Source: Rattus norvegicus
Lineage: Eukaryota > Chordata > Mammalia > Rodentia > Muridae
Length of the DNA stretch: 64,000 bases
Assembly (NCBI RefSeq): GCF_036323735.1
Contig: NC_086034.1
Coordinates: 68,613,939 to 68,677,938, forward strand
Direction of reading: 5' to 3'
Both the position numbers and the translations under genes were made by a program. This document shows, one piece after another, positions 47,536-58,813 of the stretch. Within the stretch, counting starts at the first letter, position 1. The number at the start of each line of letters is the position of its first letter. The notes beneath the pieces were generated by a model. That model had not been told where the DNA came from. It worked only from the letters and a program-made list of their open reading frames with translations, and did no database searches.

Positions 47536-47537
47536 CT

Positions 47538-47730
47538 GGGTTCAGTTAATGTTGCTGAAATAACCAACAAATGGGAGATAGAGATCACCTCCATTAGATA
47601 GGCATGGTCCACAGTTGACAGATGTGCCCACCCACCCAATCACAAAATTTTTAACCCAGATTTGTTCCTACATAAAGGTAATGCAGGGACAAAAATGGAG
47701 CAGAGGCTGAAGGAATATTGACAATAGATT
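47538..47730 (+). mobile_element. L1 3' UTR internal fragment
   Basis: 'gagatagagatcacctccattagataggcatggtccac', 'caaaatttttaacccagatttgttcc' and 'gcagggacaaaaatggagcagaggctgaagg' align with 29,285-29,430 of the L1 3' end elsewhere in the window. No tail remains. Confidence 0.7.
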
Positions 47731-48000
47731 GGCAGTGTTCACTAATGCAGAGAACTTTTCATCGAAGTCTTTTAAAATTATATATTTTTCCTCACATTTA
47801 TTGGCTCAGATAATTTTGACAGTGTACTTTGGTTATATTCAACCACATCTAATTAGCTTACCAATAAGTGAGATTTCATAAGGTTTTCCATATTTAATTA
47901 GTTTATGCTATCCCTCATTTCCTCTACTCTGTTCCAATGCCTTGAAACCTTAAGCCCCCAGTATGTACCCACTTTTCTATATCACATGTGGTCTATATAC
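47731..48000. other. No recognised feature
   Basis: Short unclassified stretch between L1 fragments. Confidence 0.4.
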
Positions 48001-48936
48001 TCCATTTTTCTTTTTTAAATTAATACTATTTTTAAATTATAATTATAATTTTACCCTCTCCTTTCCTCTCTTGAAGTGCCTCCATATGCTCCCAACTCTT
48101 TGTCCTCTTTTAAATTCCTGGCCTCTTAATAAAAACAACTTGGATTAGAATATCATAGGTGCCCAAGAAATTTCTTAATGCACCCTTCATTTTGTTAATG
48201 ACTTTTCCTGGCCCATCCAATTTCCCATACACTTATTTTAGAACATCTTTGAACCCTTCTACATTCAGATTCCCCTAACCTACTTACATTTCACTGATAC
48301 TCCATTACTCCCCTTCCTGTGAATACATTGCCCCTGACAATGACCATTTCTAATGCCCTAGCTTCCACAGGTGCTTCATGTGAAACACACAAAGCAAAAG
48401 TTTTGAAGCTATGATTCTTACATGAAAAAGAATATTCAGACGTTACCTTTGGGGACTTGGGTGACTACACTCAGTGTAATCGTTCCAGTTCCATAAATTA
48501 GCCTGCAGAGTTTAACATTAAAATTTTCTTTACAGTTAAATAATATTGCACTGCATGTGGATATTACAATTTCATTATTCACCCGTCAGCTGATGAAAAT
48601 TTAGGGAAATTATTCTTTGTAGCTATGGCAAATAGAGTAGCAATGAGTGTTGATATGCAAATGTCTGTGTAGTAAGAAAAAAAGTCCTTTGGGTATATCT
48701 AGGTCTCTTGGTAAACCTATTTCTAGATTTGGAAAACCTCTTGCCTGATTTCCTGAGTGGCTCCACTAGTTTGGACTCCCATTGTAAATGGGATTTCCTT
48801 TCCCCACATTCACAGCAGCATGTGATGTCCATTCTCAATAGGTTGAGACAGACTCTTAATCAAATTTCGATCTGTATTTCCTTGATGATTGAGGATGTTG
48901 AATAATTTTCTGACAAATATTTCCTAGATTTATCGC

Positions 48937-49026
48937 ATCTCCTCCTCCTTCTGCACCTGCTTCTTCCTCTTCCTCTTCCTTTTCCTTTTCTCCTTGCCTC
49001 TTGCTCCCTTTCTCCTTCTTTCTTTA
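48937..49026. repeat. Polypyrimidine tract inside old L1
   Basis: CTCCTT/CTTCCT-type repeat, about 90 bp, expanded within the ORF2 remnant. Confidence 0.85.
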
Positions 49027-50789
49027 GTTTTTAAAAAGATTTTTTCGTTTACTAACATACTCTTTTTTTTAAATTAGGTTATTTGTTTCCCTGGTCTTTA
49101 ATTTTTTGGGTTGTTTGAATATTGTAGATAGTAATCCCATTTCAGATTTCCTCCAATACCTGCTTTTTCACTTTACTGATTTTTTTCTCTGTACACGGAA
49201 GTTTTTTAATTTCATGCGAATTTACTTGTCCAGTTAGATCTCTTACTTGCTCTTGTCATCATATTTTGAAACTTTCCTTACACACCTATAACTTGAAATG
49301 TGCTCCCTGCTTTTTTCTCCAACAATTAGAGTATCTGGTATTGTGCTGAAGTCCATGATTCTTTTGAAGTTGAGTTTTGTTTAAGGCTAATAGGCAATGA
49401 TCTGGTTTCTTTCTTCTTCCTGTTGATGTCAAGATTCCTCAGCACTATTCATTGAAGATGCTGCTCCTTATCTAATGTGCATTACTGGCTTCTTTGTCAA
49501 AGATAAAGATAGTGGTAGTTGCATGAACTTATGTCAGAGTCTTCTGTTTCTATTTTGTACCAGAAGTGTCTATTTGGATTATTCTGTTTCTGCTGTATAA
49601 CATTAAATTAGATGTGGTAATGCTACCCACACAGCAGTCTCCCACATCAGGATTGCTTTGGCTGTTCTTGATATTTTGTGCTTCCACATAAGTTTTAAGA
49701 TTTTTTTCTAAGTCAGTGAAGAATGTCCAAGGTAACTTGAATTGGATTATGTTGAATCTGTGGATTGCTTTGAGTATGATGACCAATTTTTAAATGTTAT
49801 TTTCTTCTCATGAATAATTATGAAGTTTTCCAACTTCTAATGTCTTCTTAAATTTCTTTCCTCAGTGTACTAATATGGTTACTGCAAAGGTTATTTGTCT
49901 CCATGATATATTTCTAAATATTATTTTATGCCTATTATGCATGGGACTGAGTTCCTGATTTCTCGCTGCTGGTATATAGAAAGACTATAATTTTGTGCTG
50001 AAATTGGATTGGTTACTTTGGTGAAATTATTCATGAATTGAAAAGATTTAGATGTGCCTTTCTGATGTATGCAAACATACCATCTTTGAATAGGCATACT
50101 TTAGCTTCTTTACTAATTGCCTCCCTTAGGTTTCCTCTCTTCCTGTGTTACCTAAGATTTCAAACACTATACTACATAGGAGAAGTGTGAATGGAAACCT
50201 TTGTCCTTTCCTGACTTTAGTGGGAAGGCTCTTAAGTTTTCATCCATTTAGTGTGGTGTTGGACATAGATTTATCATGTATAGCCTTTATTGGTTTGAAG
50301 GATGATACCTCATCTCTAGCCTCTCGGTGTCTTTTTAGCAAGAAGGGATGTTGAATTTCGTTAAATAGCTTTTCAGCATTTATAGAGATACTTGTGTGAT
50401 TTATGTCCTTGAATCCATTTATTCAGTGTATTATATTTATTGATTTATGTGTGTTAAACCTCCCTGGATCCCCAGAATGAAGCAAACTTGATCTTGATGA
50501 ATGAACTTTGTGATGGGATCTTAAATCCTGCTTGTCCGTATTTTACTGTGAATTCTCTTCATCATAAAAATAGGTCTGTAATTTTCTTTTCATTGGTATT
50601 ATTATGTTTTTATCTGGCTTTGTAATCAGGGGTAAAGTGGTTTTCTGAAAATATTTGAAATATTACTTCCTTCTTATAGTATAGTTTCAGTTATGTTATT
50701 GTTACTTCTTTGATGATGTGGTAGAATTCTGCAGTTAATTCTTTTATCTGGGCTTTTATGATTTAGGAAAGAGTAATTTTTTCACAGAT

Positions 50790-51400
50790 CCTCCCTATCT
50801 CCATATCCCTTCAAATCCATATCTACTTTTCTCTTTTAAAAAGTCTATAAACCAACAAAACCAAACAAAACCAAAAAGGACAAAAATGCCATATGTACAA
50901 CAAAGAAAACATATGTGTATGCTTTTGGCATTGGTCAACTACTTCTGAGTGGTCTCTCCAGAGGTGAAAATGGGTTTGTTCCTTTACCTGCAGGTATAAG
51001 TTGCAGACAGCATCTTCATTAAAGGTAGGACTTTGTGCCTATGTCTTTCCCCCTGTTGGTATTGTGTCTGGCTTGAACTTACTCTTGAGTGTGCTGTCAA
51101 ATATCTGTGAGTTCACATGTATACCTGTCCTGTTTTCGGAAGATCTTGTTACCTTGGCATCAAATACTACTTCTTTGAATTGGATTATTTTGAATCTTTG
51201 GATTGTATAATTCCAACTCAATGTTCTTGCCATCTTTGTGCCTCCCCTTCGTCATAGATCCCAAGGCTTAAGGAAAGGATTTTGATTTTTAAAAAATCCC
51301 ATTGAAGAGATCCAAGGTCTTTCACTGTATATACATTCTTCAGTTGTGGATCTCTGTTTTAATTACAATCTACTGCAAGTATACACTTATCTGATGAGGT
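50790..51400 (-). mobile_element. Older L1 3' UTR-like insertion within the old L1
   Basis: The segment interrupts ORF2 colinearity. Landmarks include 'aaatatctgtgagttcacatgtatacctgtcctg' (about 51,098-51,131), 'gccatctttgtgcctccccttcgtcatagatcccaaggc' (about 51,228-51,268), 'ggtctttcactgtatatacattcttcagttgtggatctctg' (about 51,316-51,356) and 'atctgatgaggtttgagcaatg' (51,389 on). This is a common rodent L1/Lx-type 3'UTR motif series. Its orientation is inferred. Confidence 0.5.
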
Positions 51401-52308
51401 TTGAGCAATGTGCTGGGTTCATTTATATTATTTATCATTACAAAGAGCTCACTCTTTGATTCCTTGGTCATTTGTACTGACATTTTTCATTTCTATTTCA
51501 TCATTGCACTCATATTGTTTCTTCTCATGTACTACTTTGTGAGTACTTTCCCCAAGGAATTATTATACATCATTAAATTATTTACTCGAAATTTCTTTAT
51601 TTTTTGTTGTACATATTTAAGGGAATAAATTCTCTCTTTAGAATTACTCTCATTGTATCATATACAATGTCATATATTATTATCATTTTCATTCAGTTCC
51701 GGGAAGTTGTTAATTTCCTTCTTAACTAATCAGTGACCCATTATTTAAAGATACGTTGTTTAATGTCCATGAGCTTGTAGGCTTTCTGTAATTTATTTCC
51801 CTTTTAGTATCTGGTTTCATTCTACTGTGGACAGATAGAATAAGGATATTATTTTAATCCCCTGTATTTGTTACTACTTTCTTTGTCTCTTAATACATGG
51901 CCATTTTGGGGGGAAGTTCCATGAGCTGCTATAAGAAGGCATTTTTTTTATTGTTTGGGTAAAATGTTCTAGAGATGTTCACTAAGGCCATTTGCTTTAT
52001 GTTTTCCTTGAACTCCAGGAATTCAGGGTTGTTTGCCTGGATAAAGTGTGTATCTTCGTGTAGTATTAAGTTCTTCCACCATTACTGTGCTGTGGTTAAA
52101 CTGTGACTTTTTAGATGGTAGTATTTGCTCATGGAATTAGAAACACCAGTGTTTGGACAATCTATGTTTTGAGTTGTGATATCTTCTTGGTGAGTTATTC
52201 TCTTACTCTGTGTCAATTGAATGCTTTATTCTTCTGACTAATTTAATTTGAAGTCTAATTTGTTTAACATTAAAATAACTGTCCTCTTGTGTTCTAGTTC
52301 CATTCGTT

Positions 52309-52325
52309 TGAATTTCTTTTTTTTT
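52309..52325. repeat. Left TSD of the young L1
   Basis: TGAATTTCTTTTTTTTT, matched at 58,797-58,813. Confidence 0.8.
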
Positions 52326-52380
52326 CTTTTTTTTATTTATTTAATACTTAATAATAATTCTTTGGTTTCCGGGCAAACAT

Positions 52381-52447
52381 CCCCTCCCCCCTCCCCTTCC
52401 TTATGGGTGTTCCACTCCCAACCCTCCCCCCATTTCCGCCCTCCCCC
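52381..52447 (-). other. L1 3' UTR G-rich tract
   Basis: On the minus strand there are at least seven runs of three to six G within 67 nt. Such polypurine, quadruplex-prone tracts are characteristic of rodent L1 3'UTRs. Confidence 0.8.
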
Positions 52448-53023
52448 AAACAGTCTAGTTCACTGGGGGTTCAGTCTTAGCAGGACCCATGGCTTCCCCT
52501 TCCACTGGTGCTCTTACTAGGATATTCATTGCTACCTATGAGGTCAGAGTCCAGGGTCAGTCCATGTATAGTCTTTAGGTAGTGGCTTAGTCCCTGGAAG
52601 CTCTGGTTGCTTGGCATTGTTGTACATATGGGGTCTCGAGACCCTTCAAGCTCTTCCAGTTCTTTCTCTGATTCCTTCAACGGGGGTCCCATTCTCAGTT
52701 CAGTGGTTTGCTGCTGGCATTCGCCTCTGTATTTGCTGTATTCTGGCTGTGTCTCTCAGGAGCGATCTACATCCGGCTCCTGTCGGTCTGCACTTCTTTG
52801 CTTCATCCATCTTGTCTAATTGGGTGGCTGTATATGTATGGGCCACATGTGGGGCAGGCTCTGAATGGGAGTTCCTTCAGTCTCTGTTTTAATCTTTGCC
52901 TCTCCCTTCCCTGCCAAGGGTATTCTTGTTCCCCTTTGAGAGAAGGAGTGAAGCATTCACATTTTGATCATCCGTCTTGAGTTTCATTTGTTCTACGCAT
53001 CTAGGGTAACTCAAGCATTTGGG

Positions 53024-56000
53024 CTAATAGCCACTTATCAGTGAGTGCATACCATGTATGTCTTTCTGTGATTGGGTTAGCTCACTCAGGATGATATTTT
53101 CCAGTTCCAAACATTTGCCTACGAATTTCATAAAGCCGTTGTTTTTGATAGCTGAGTAATATTCCATTGTGTAGATGTACCACATTTTCTGTATCCATTC
53201 CTCTGTTGAAGGGCATCTGGGTTCTTTCCAGCTTCTGGCTATTATAAATAAGGCTGCGATGAACATAGTGGAGCACGTGTCTTTTTTATATGTTGGGGCG
53301 TCTTTTGGGTATATACCCAAGAGAGGTATAGCTGGATCCTCAGGCAGTTCAATGTCCAATATTCTGAGGAACCTCCAGAATGATTTCCAGAATGGTTGTA
53401 CCAGTCTGCAATCCCACCAACAATGGAGGAGTGTTCCTCTTTCTCCACATCCTCGCCAGCATCTGCTGTCACCTGAGTTTTTGATCTTAGCCATTCTCAC
53501 TGGTGTGAGGTGAAATCTCAGGGTTGTTTTGATTTGCATTTCCCTTATGACTAAAGATGTTGAGCAGTTCTTTAGGTGTTTCTCAGCCATTCGGCATTCC
53601 TCAGCTGTGAATTCTTTGTTTAGCTCTGAACCCCATTTTTAATAGGGTTATTTGTTTCCCTGCGGTCTAACTTCTTGAGTTCTTTGTATATTTTGGATAT
53701 AAGGCCTCTATCTGTTGTAGGATTGGTAAAGATCTTTTCCCAATCTGTTGGTTGCCGATTTGTCCTAACCACAGTGTCCTTTGCCTTACAGAAGCTTTAG
53801 AGTTTTATGAGATCCCAGTTGTCGATTCTTGATCTTAGAGCATAAGCCATTGGTGTTTTGTTCAGGAAATTTTTTCCAGTGCCCATGTGTTCCAGATGCT
53901 TCCCTAGTTTTTCTTCTATTAGTTTGCGTGTATCAGGTTTGAAGTGGAGGTCCTTGATCCACTTGGACTTAAGCTTTGTACAGGGTGATAAGCATGGATC
54001 AATCTGCATTCTTCTACATGTTGCCCTCCAGTTGAACCAGCACCATTTGCTGAAAATGCTATCTTTTTTCCATTGGATGGTTTTGGCTCCTTTGTCAAAA
54101 ATCAAGTGACCATAGGTGTGTGGGTTCATTTCTGGGTCTTCAATTCTATTCCACTGGTCTATCTGTCTGTCTCTGTACCAATACCATGCAGTTTTTATCA
54201 CTATTGCTCTGTAATACTGCTTGAGTTCAGGGATAGTGATTCCAACCCTGAAGTCCTTTTATTGTTGAGGATAGCTTTAGCTATCCTGGGTTTTTTGTTA
54301 TTCCAGATGAATTTGCAAATTGTTCTGTCTAACTCTTTGAAGAATTGGATTGGTATTTTGATGGGGATTGCATTGAATCTGAAGATCGCTTTTGGTAAAT
54401 GGCCATTTTTACTACATTAATCCAGCCAATCCATGAGCATGGGAGATCTTTCCATCTTCTGAGGTCTTCTTCAATTTCTTTCTTCAGTGTCTTGAAGTTC
54501 TTATTGTACAGATCTTTTACTTGCTTGGTTAAAGTCACACCGAGATACTTTATATTATTTGGGTCTATTATGAAGGGTGTCGTTTCCCTAATTTCTTTCT
54601 CGGCTTGTTTCTCTTTTGTGTAGAGGAAGGCAACTGATTTATTTGAGTTAATTTTATACCCAGCCACTTTGCTGAAGTTGTTTATCAGCTTTAGTAGTTC
54701 TCTGGTGGAACTTTTGGGATCACTTAAATAAACTATCATATCATCTGCAAATAGTGATATTTTAACTTCTTCTTTTCTGATCTGTATCCCCTTGACCTCC
54801 TTTTGTTGTCTGATTGCTCTAGCTAGAACTTCAAGAACTATATTGAATAAGTAGGGAGAGAGTGGGCAGCCTTGTCTAGTCCCTGATTTTAGTGGGATTG
54901 CTTCATGTTTCTCTCCATTTAGTTTAATGTTAGCAACTGGTTTGCTGTATATGGCTTTTACTATGTTTAGGTATGGGCCTTGAATTCCTATTCTTTCCAG
55001 GACTTTTATCATGAAGGGGTGTTGAATTTTGTCAAATGCTTTCTCAGCATCTAATGAAATGATCATGTGGTTTTGTTCTTTCAGTTTGTTTATATAATGG
55101 ATCACGTTGATGGTTTTCCGTATATTAAACCATCCCTGCATGCCTGGGATGAAGCCTACTTGATCATGGTGGATGATTGTTTTGATGTGCTCTTGGATTC
55201 GGTTTGCCAGAATTTTATTGAGTATTTTTGCGTCGATATTCATAAGGGAAATTGGTCTGAAGTTCTCTTTCTTTGTTGGGTCTTTGTGTGGTTTAGGTAT
55301 AAGAGTAATTGTCGCTTCATAGAAGGAATTCAGGAGTGATCCATCTGTTTCAATTTTGTGGAATAGTTTGGATAATATTGGTATGAGGTCTTCTATGAAG
55401 GTTTGATAGAATTCTGCACTAAACCCATCTGGACCTGGGCTCTTTTTGGTTGGGAGACCTTTAATGGCTGCTTCTATTTCCTTAGGAGTTATGGGGTTGT
55501 TTAACTGGTTTATCTGTTCCTGATTTAAGTTCGGTACCTGATATTTGTCTAGGAAATTGTCCATTTCCTGTAGATTTTCAAGTTTTGTTGAATATAGGCT
55601 TTTATAGTAAGATCTGATGATTTTTTTAATTTCCTCTGAATCTGTAGTTATGTCTCCCTTTTCATTTCTGATTTTGTTAATTTGGACACACTCTCTGGGT
55701 CCTCTCGTTAGTCTGGCTAAGGGTTTATCTATCTTGTTGATTTTCTCAAAGAACCAACTTTTGGTTCTGTTGATTCTTTCTATGGTCCTTTTTGTTTCTA
55801 CTTGGTTGATTTCAGCTCTGAGTTTGATTATTTCCTGCCTTCTACTCCTCCTGGGTGTATTTGCTTCTTTTTGCTCTAGAGCTTTTAGGTGTGCTGTCAA
55901 GCTGCTGACATATGCTCTTTCCTGTTTCTTTCTGCAGGCACTCAGCGCTATGAGTTTTCCTCTTAGCACAGCTTTCATTGTGTCCCATAAGTTTGGGTAT

Positions 56001-56920
56001 GTTGTACCTTCATTTTCATTAAATTCTAAAAAGTTTTTAATTTCTTTCTTTATTTCTTCCTTGACTAGGTTATCATTGAGTAGAGCATTGTTCAATTTCC
56101 ACGTATATGTGGGCATTCTTCCCTTATTTTTATTCTTCCCTTATTTTTATTGAAGACCAGTTTTAGGCTGTGGTGGTCTGATAGCACGCATGGGATTATT
56201 TCTATTTTCTGTACCTGTGGAGGCCCGTTTTTTGACCAACTATATGGTCAATTTTGGAGAAAGTACCAAGAGGACCTGAGAAGAAGGTATATCCTTTTGC
56301 TTTAGGATAGAATGTTGTATAAATATCTGTTAAGTCCATTTGGCTCATAACTTCTCTTAGTCTGTCTACGTCTCTATGTAATTTCTGTTTCCATGATCTG
56401 TCCATTGATGAGAGTGGGGTGTTGAAATCTCCCACTATTATTGTGTGAGGTGCAATGTGTGTTTTGAGCTTCAGTAAGGTTTCTTTTACGTATGTAGGTG
56501 CCCTTGTATTTGGGACATAGATATTTAGGATTGAGAGTTCATCTTGGTGGATTTTTCCTTTGATGATTATGAAGTGTCCTTCCTTATCTTTTTTGATGAC
56601 TTTTAATTGAAAATTGATTTTATTTGATATTAGAATGGCTACTCCAGCTTGCTTCTTCTGACCATTTGCTTGGAAAGTTGTTTTCCAGCCTTTCACTCTG
56701 AGGTAGTGTCTGTCTTTGTCTCTGAGGGTTGTTTCCTGTAGGCAGAGAATGCAGGGTCCTCGTTGCGTATCCAGTTTGTTAATCTATGTCTTTTTATTGG
56801 GGAGTTGAGGCCATTGATGTTGAGAGATATTAAGGAATAGTGATTATTGCTTCCTGTTATATTCATATTTGGATGTGAGGTTATGTTTGTGTGCTTTTCT
56901 TCTCTTTGTTTTGTTGCCAC
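53024..56920 (-). pseudogene. Young L1 ORF2 (endonuclease-reverse transcriptase), broken
   Basis: ORF2 begins at 56,920 (MATKQREEKHTN...) and overlaps the ORF1 end by 40 bp. In order: endonuclease domain, with NINGLNSP and VGDFNTPL; linker; reverse transcriptase, with LDAEKAFDKI, RQGCPLSPYLFN and FADD (54,740-54,751); and a C-terminal CCHC-like knuckle, CWRGCGERGTLLHCWWDC, before SLISGY-stop at 53,024. Damage, read against the expected L1 frame: a 1-nt loss near 56,740 that also removes the endonuclease QET glutamate from frame, a 1-nt loss near 56,205, a 17-bp tandem duplication (56,118-56,151), a 1-nt loss near 54,400, a 2-nt gain near 54,255, a nonsense codon TAA (53,797-53,799) and a 1-nt loss near 53,637. 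The longest intact piece is 595 codons (54,329-56,116), covering linker and RT. Confidence 0.92.
56118..56151 (-). repeat. 17-bp tandem duplication in L1 ORF2
   Basis: Plus-strand CTTCCCTTATTTTTATT at 56,118-56,134 is repeated exactly at 56,135-56,151. It shifts the reading frame between the endonuclease and the linker. Confidence 0.95.
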
Positions 56921-58047
56921 GACGATTCGTTTCTTGCTTCTTCTAGGGTATAGCTTGCCTCCTTATGTTGGGCTTTACCCTTTATTATCCTTTGTAGTGC
57001 TGGATTTGTAGAAAGATATTGTGTAAATTTGGTTTTGTCATGGAATATCTTGGTTTCTCCATCTATGTTAATTGAGAGTTTTGCAGGATACAGTAACCTG
57101 GGCTGGCACTTGTGTTCTCTTAGGGTCTGTATGACATCTGTCCAGGATCTTCTGGCCTTCATAGTTTCTGGTGAGAAGTATGGTGTGATTCTGATAGGTC
57201 TGCCTTTATATGTTACTTGACCTTTTTCCCTTACTGCTTTTAATATTATTTCTTTATTTTGTGCGTTTGGTGTTTTGACTATTATGTGACGGGAGGTGTT
57301 TCTTTTCTGGTCCAATTTATTTGGAGTTCTGTAGGCTTCTTGTATGCCTATGGGTATCTCTTTTTTTAGGTTAGGGAAGTTTTCTTCTATCATTTTGTTG
57401 AAGATATTTACTGGTCCTTTGATCTGGGAGTCTTCACTCTCTTCTATACCTATTATCCTTAGGTTTGATCTTCTCATTGAGTCCTGGATTTCCTGTATGT
57501 TTTGGGCCAGTAGCTTTTTCTGCTTTACATTATCTTTGACAGTTGAGTCAATGATTTCTAGGGAATCTTCTGCTCCCGAGATTCTCTCTTCCATCTCTTG
57601 TATTCTGTTGGTGAAGCTTCTATCTACAGCTCCTTGTCTCTTCTTTTGATTTTCTATATCCAGGGTTGTTTCCATGTGTCCTTTCTTGATTGCTTCTATT
57701 TCCATTTTTAATTACTTCAACTGTTTGATTGTGTTTTCCTGGAATTCTTTAAGGGATTTTTGTGTCTCCTCTCTATGGGTTTCTACTTGTTTATATATGT
57801 TTTCCTGGAATTCTTTCAGGCATTTTTGCGATTCCTCTCTGTAGGCTTCTACTTGTTCTCTAAGGGAGTTCTTCACGTCTTTCTTGAAGTCCTCCAGCAT
57901 CATGATCAAATATGATTTTGAAACTAGATCTTGCTTTTCTGGTGTGTTTGGATATTCCATGTTTATTTTGGTGGGAGAATTTGGCTCTGATGATGCCATG
58001 TAGTCTTGGTTTCTGTTGCTTGGGTTCCTGTGCTTGCCTCTCGCCAT
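56881..58047 (-). pseudogene. Young L1 ORF1 (RNA-binding chaperone), one nonsense codon
   Basis: ORF1p coats L1 RNA and has nucleic-acid chaperone activity. The frame opens at 58,047 (MARGKHRNPSNRNQDYMASS) and stays in one frame to 56,881, about 388 codons. The only break is TAA at 57,712-57,714 after residue 111, in the coiled-coil region. The coiled coil carries a 22-residue direct repeat built on KEFQEN and HREE/YREE. Next come the RRM-like region (RRSNLRIIGIEE) and the C-terminal domain (GQVTYKGRPIRIT...RRSWTDVIQTLREH...KLSI). The tail after LQRIIKGKAQHK extends to overlap ORF2. Since no indel disrupts the frame, the nonsense change is likely recent. Initiation at 57,705 (Met) could give a 274-residue product lacking the first part of the coiled coil; this is inference. 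Confidence 0.92.
57733..57864 (-). repeat. 66-bp tandem repeat in L1 ORF1 (length-variable region)
   Basis: GTTTTCCTGGAATTCTTT starts at 57,733 and recurs at 57,799, a 66-bp period equal to 22 codons, so the frame is kept. Rodent L1 ORF1 is known for a length-polymorphic repeat in the coiled coil. Confidence 0.88.
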
Positions 58048-58796
58048 CAGATTATCTCTAGTGTTACTTTGTTCTGCTATTTCTGACAGTGGCTAGACTG
58101 TCCTATAAGCCTGTGTGTCAGGAGTGCTGTAGACCTGTTTTCCTGTTTTCTTTCAGCCAGTTATGGGGACAGAGTGTTCTACTTTCGGGAGTGTAGTTTT
58201 TCCTCTCTACAGGTCTTCAGCTGTTCCTGTGGGCCTGTGTCGTGAGTTCACCAGGCAGGTCTCTTGCAGGGGAAAAGTTGGTCCTACCTGAGGTTCCGAG
58301 GCTCAACTGTGCTCGTGGGGTACTGCCTAAGTACTCTGGGCGGCGGCAGCAAACGAGAAGATCTGTGCTGCTCTTTCCGGGAGCCTCTGTGCACCAGAGT
58401 TCCAGATGGCGTTTGGTGTTTTCCTCTGGCGTCTGGATGTGCGCAGAGTGCAGTCTCTTCTGGTTTCCCAGGCGTGTCTGCCTCTCTGTAGGTTTAGCTC
58501 TCCCTCCCACGGGATTTGGGTGCAGAGAACTGTTTATCTGGTCTGTTTCCTTCAGGTTCCGGCGTTGTCTCAGGCGCAGGGGTCCTGCCGCTCCTGGGCC
58601 CTCCCCTACGGGAACCCAGAGGCCTTATACAGTTTCCTCTTGGGCCAGGGATGTGGGCAGGGGTGGGCAGTGTTGGTGGTCTCCTCCGCTCTGCAGCCTC
58701 AGGAGTGCCCACCTGACCAGGCGGTGAGGTCTCTCTCCCACGGGGTTTGGGAGCAGAGAGCTGCTGCGGGCCGGGATCCGCGGGTGTGGGACTTCC
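58048..58796 (-). promoter_or_regulatory. L1 5' UTR internal promoter
   Basis: About 750 bp, much more GC and CpG rich than its surroundings, directly upstream of ORF1. A related block of about 38 bp occurs twice (about 58,497-58,533 and 58,725-58,760; shared TCTCTGC and CCCGTGGGAG on the minus strand), hinting at monomer-like duplication. It is expected to drive RNA polymerase II transcription of the element. Several long open frames over it on both strands are composition artefacts. Confidence 0.82.
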
Positions 58797-58813
58797 TGAA
58801 TTTCTTTTTTTTT
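58797..58813. repeat. Right TSD of the young L1
   Basis: TGAATTTCTTTTTTTTT, equal to 52,309-52,325; the T run continues to 58,817. Confidence 0.8.

Larger units (their letters stand above)
48001..52325 (-). pseudogene. Old L1 (3' part): 3' UTR and most of ORF2
   Basis: A decayed minus-strand L1. A pyrimidine/AT-rich 3'UTR covers 48,001 to about 48,460. ORF2 runs backwards from the C-terminal region (about 48,470-48,900) through the RT region (near 50,145-50,700; plus-strand 'ggtgttggacatagatttatcatg' is diagnostic) to the linker and endonuclease region (51,400-52,308). Many stops and frameshifts interrupt it. It is interrupted at 50,790-51,400 by other L1 3'UTR-like sequence and at 52,326 by a young L1; its 5' remainder resumes at 58,814. 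Substitution density is clearly higher than in the young L1. Confidence 0.82.
52326..58796 (-). mobile_element. Nearly full-length young rat L1, nested in an older L1
   Basis: A 6.47-kb L1 on the minus strand with all parts in order: 5'UTR/promoter (58,048-58,796), ORF1 (56,881-58,047), ORF2 (53,024-56,920), 3'UTR with G-rich tract (about 52,335-53,023) and A-rich tail (T-rich here, 52,326-52,340). The flanking TSD lies in old L1 sequence, and the right copy has four extra T in its homopolymer. On the complementary strand the boundary reads TTTT|ACA, compatible with the L1 endonuclease preference. Coding damage (ORF1 nonsense, ORF2 indels and nonsense) means it cannot encode full-length proteins. 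Confidence 0.93.

Noticed and set aside
53175..53513. 112-codon plus-strand frame
   Set aside because: Antisense shadow of the L1 ORF2 C-terminal region.
55617..56153. 178-codon plus-strand frame rich in Leu/Ser/Phe
   Set aside because: Antisense shadow of L1 ORF2.
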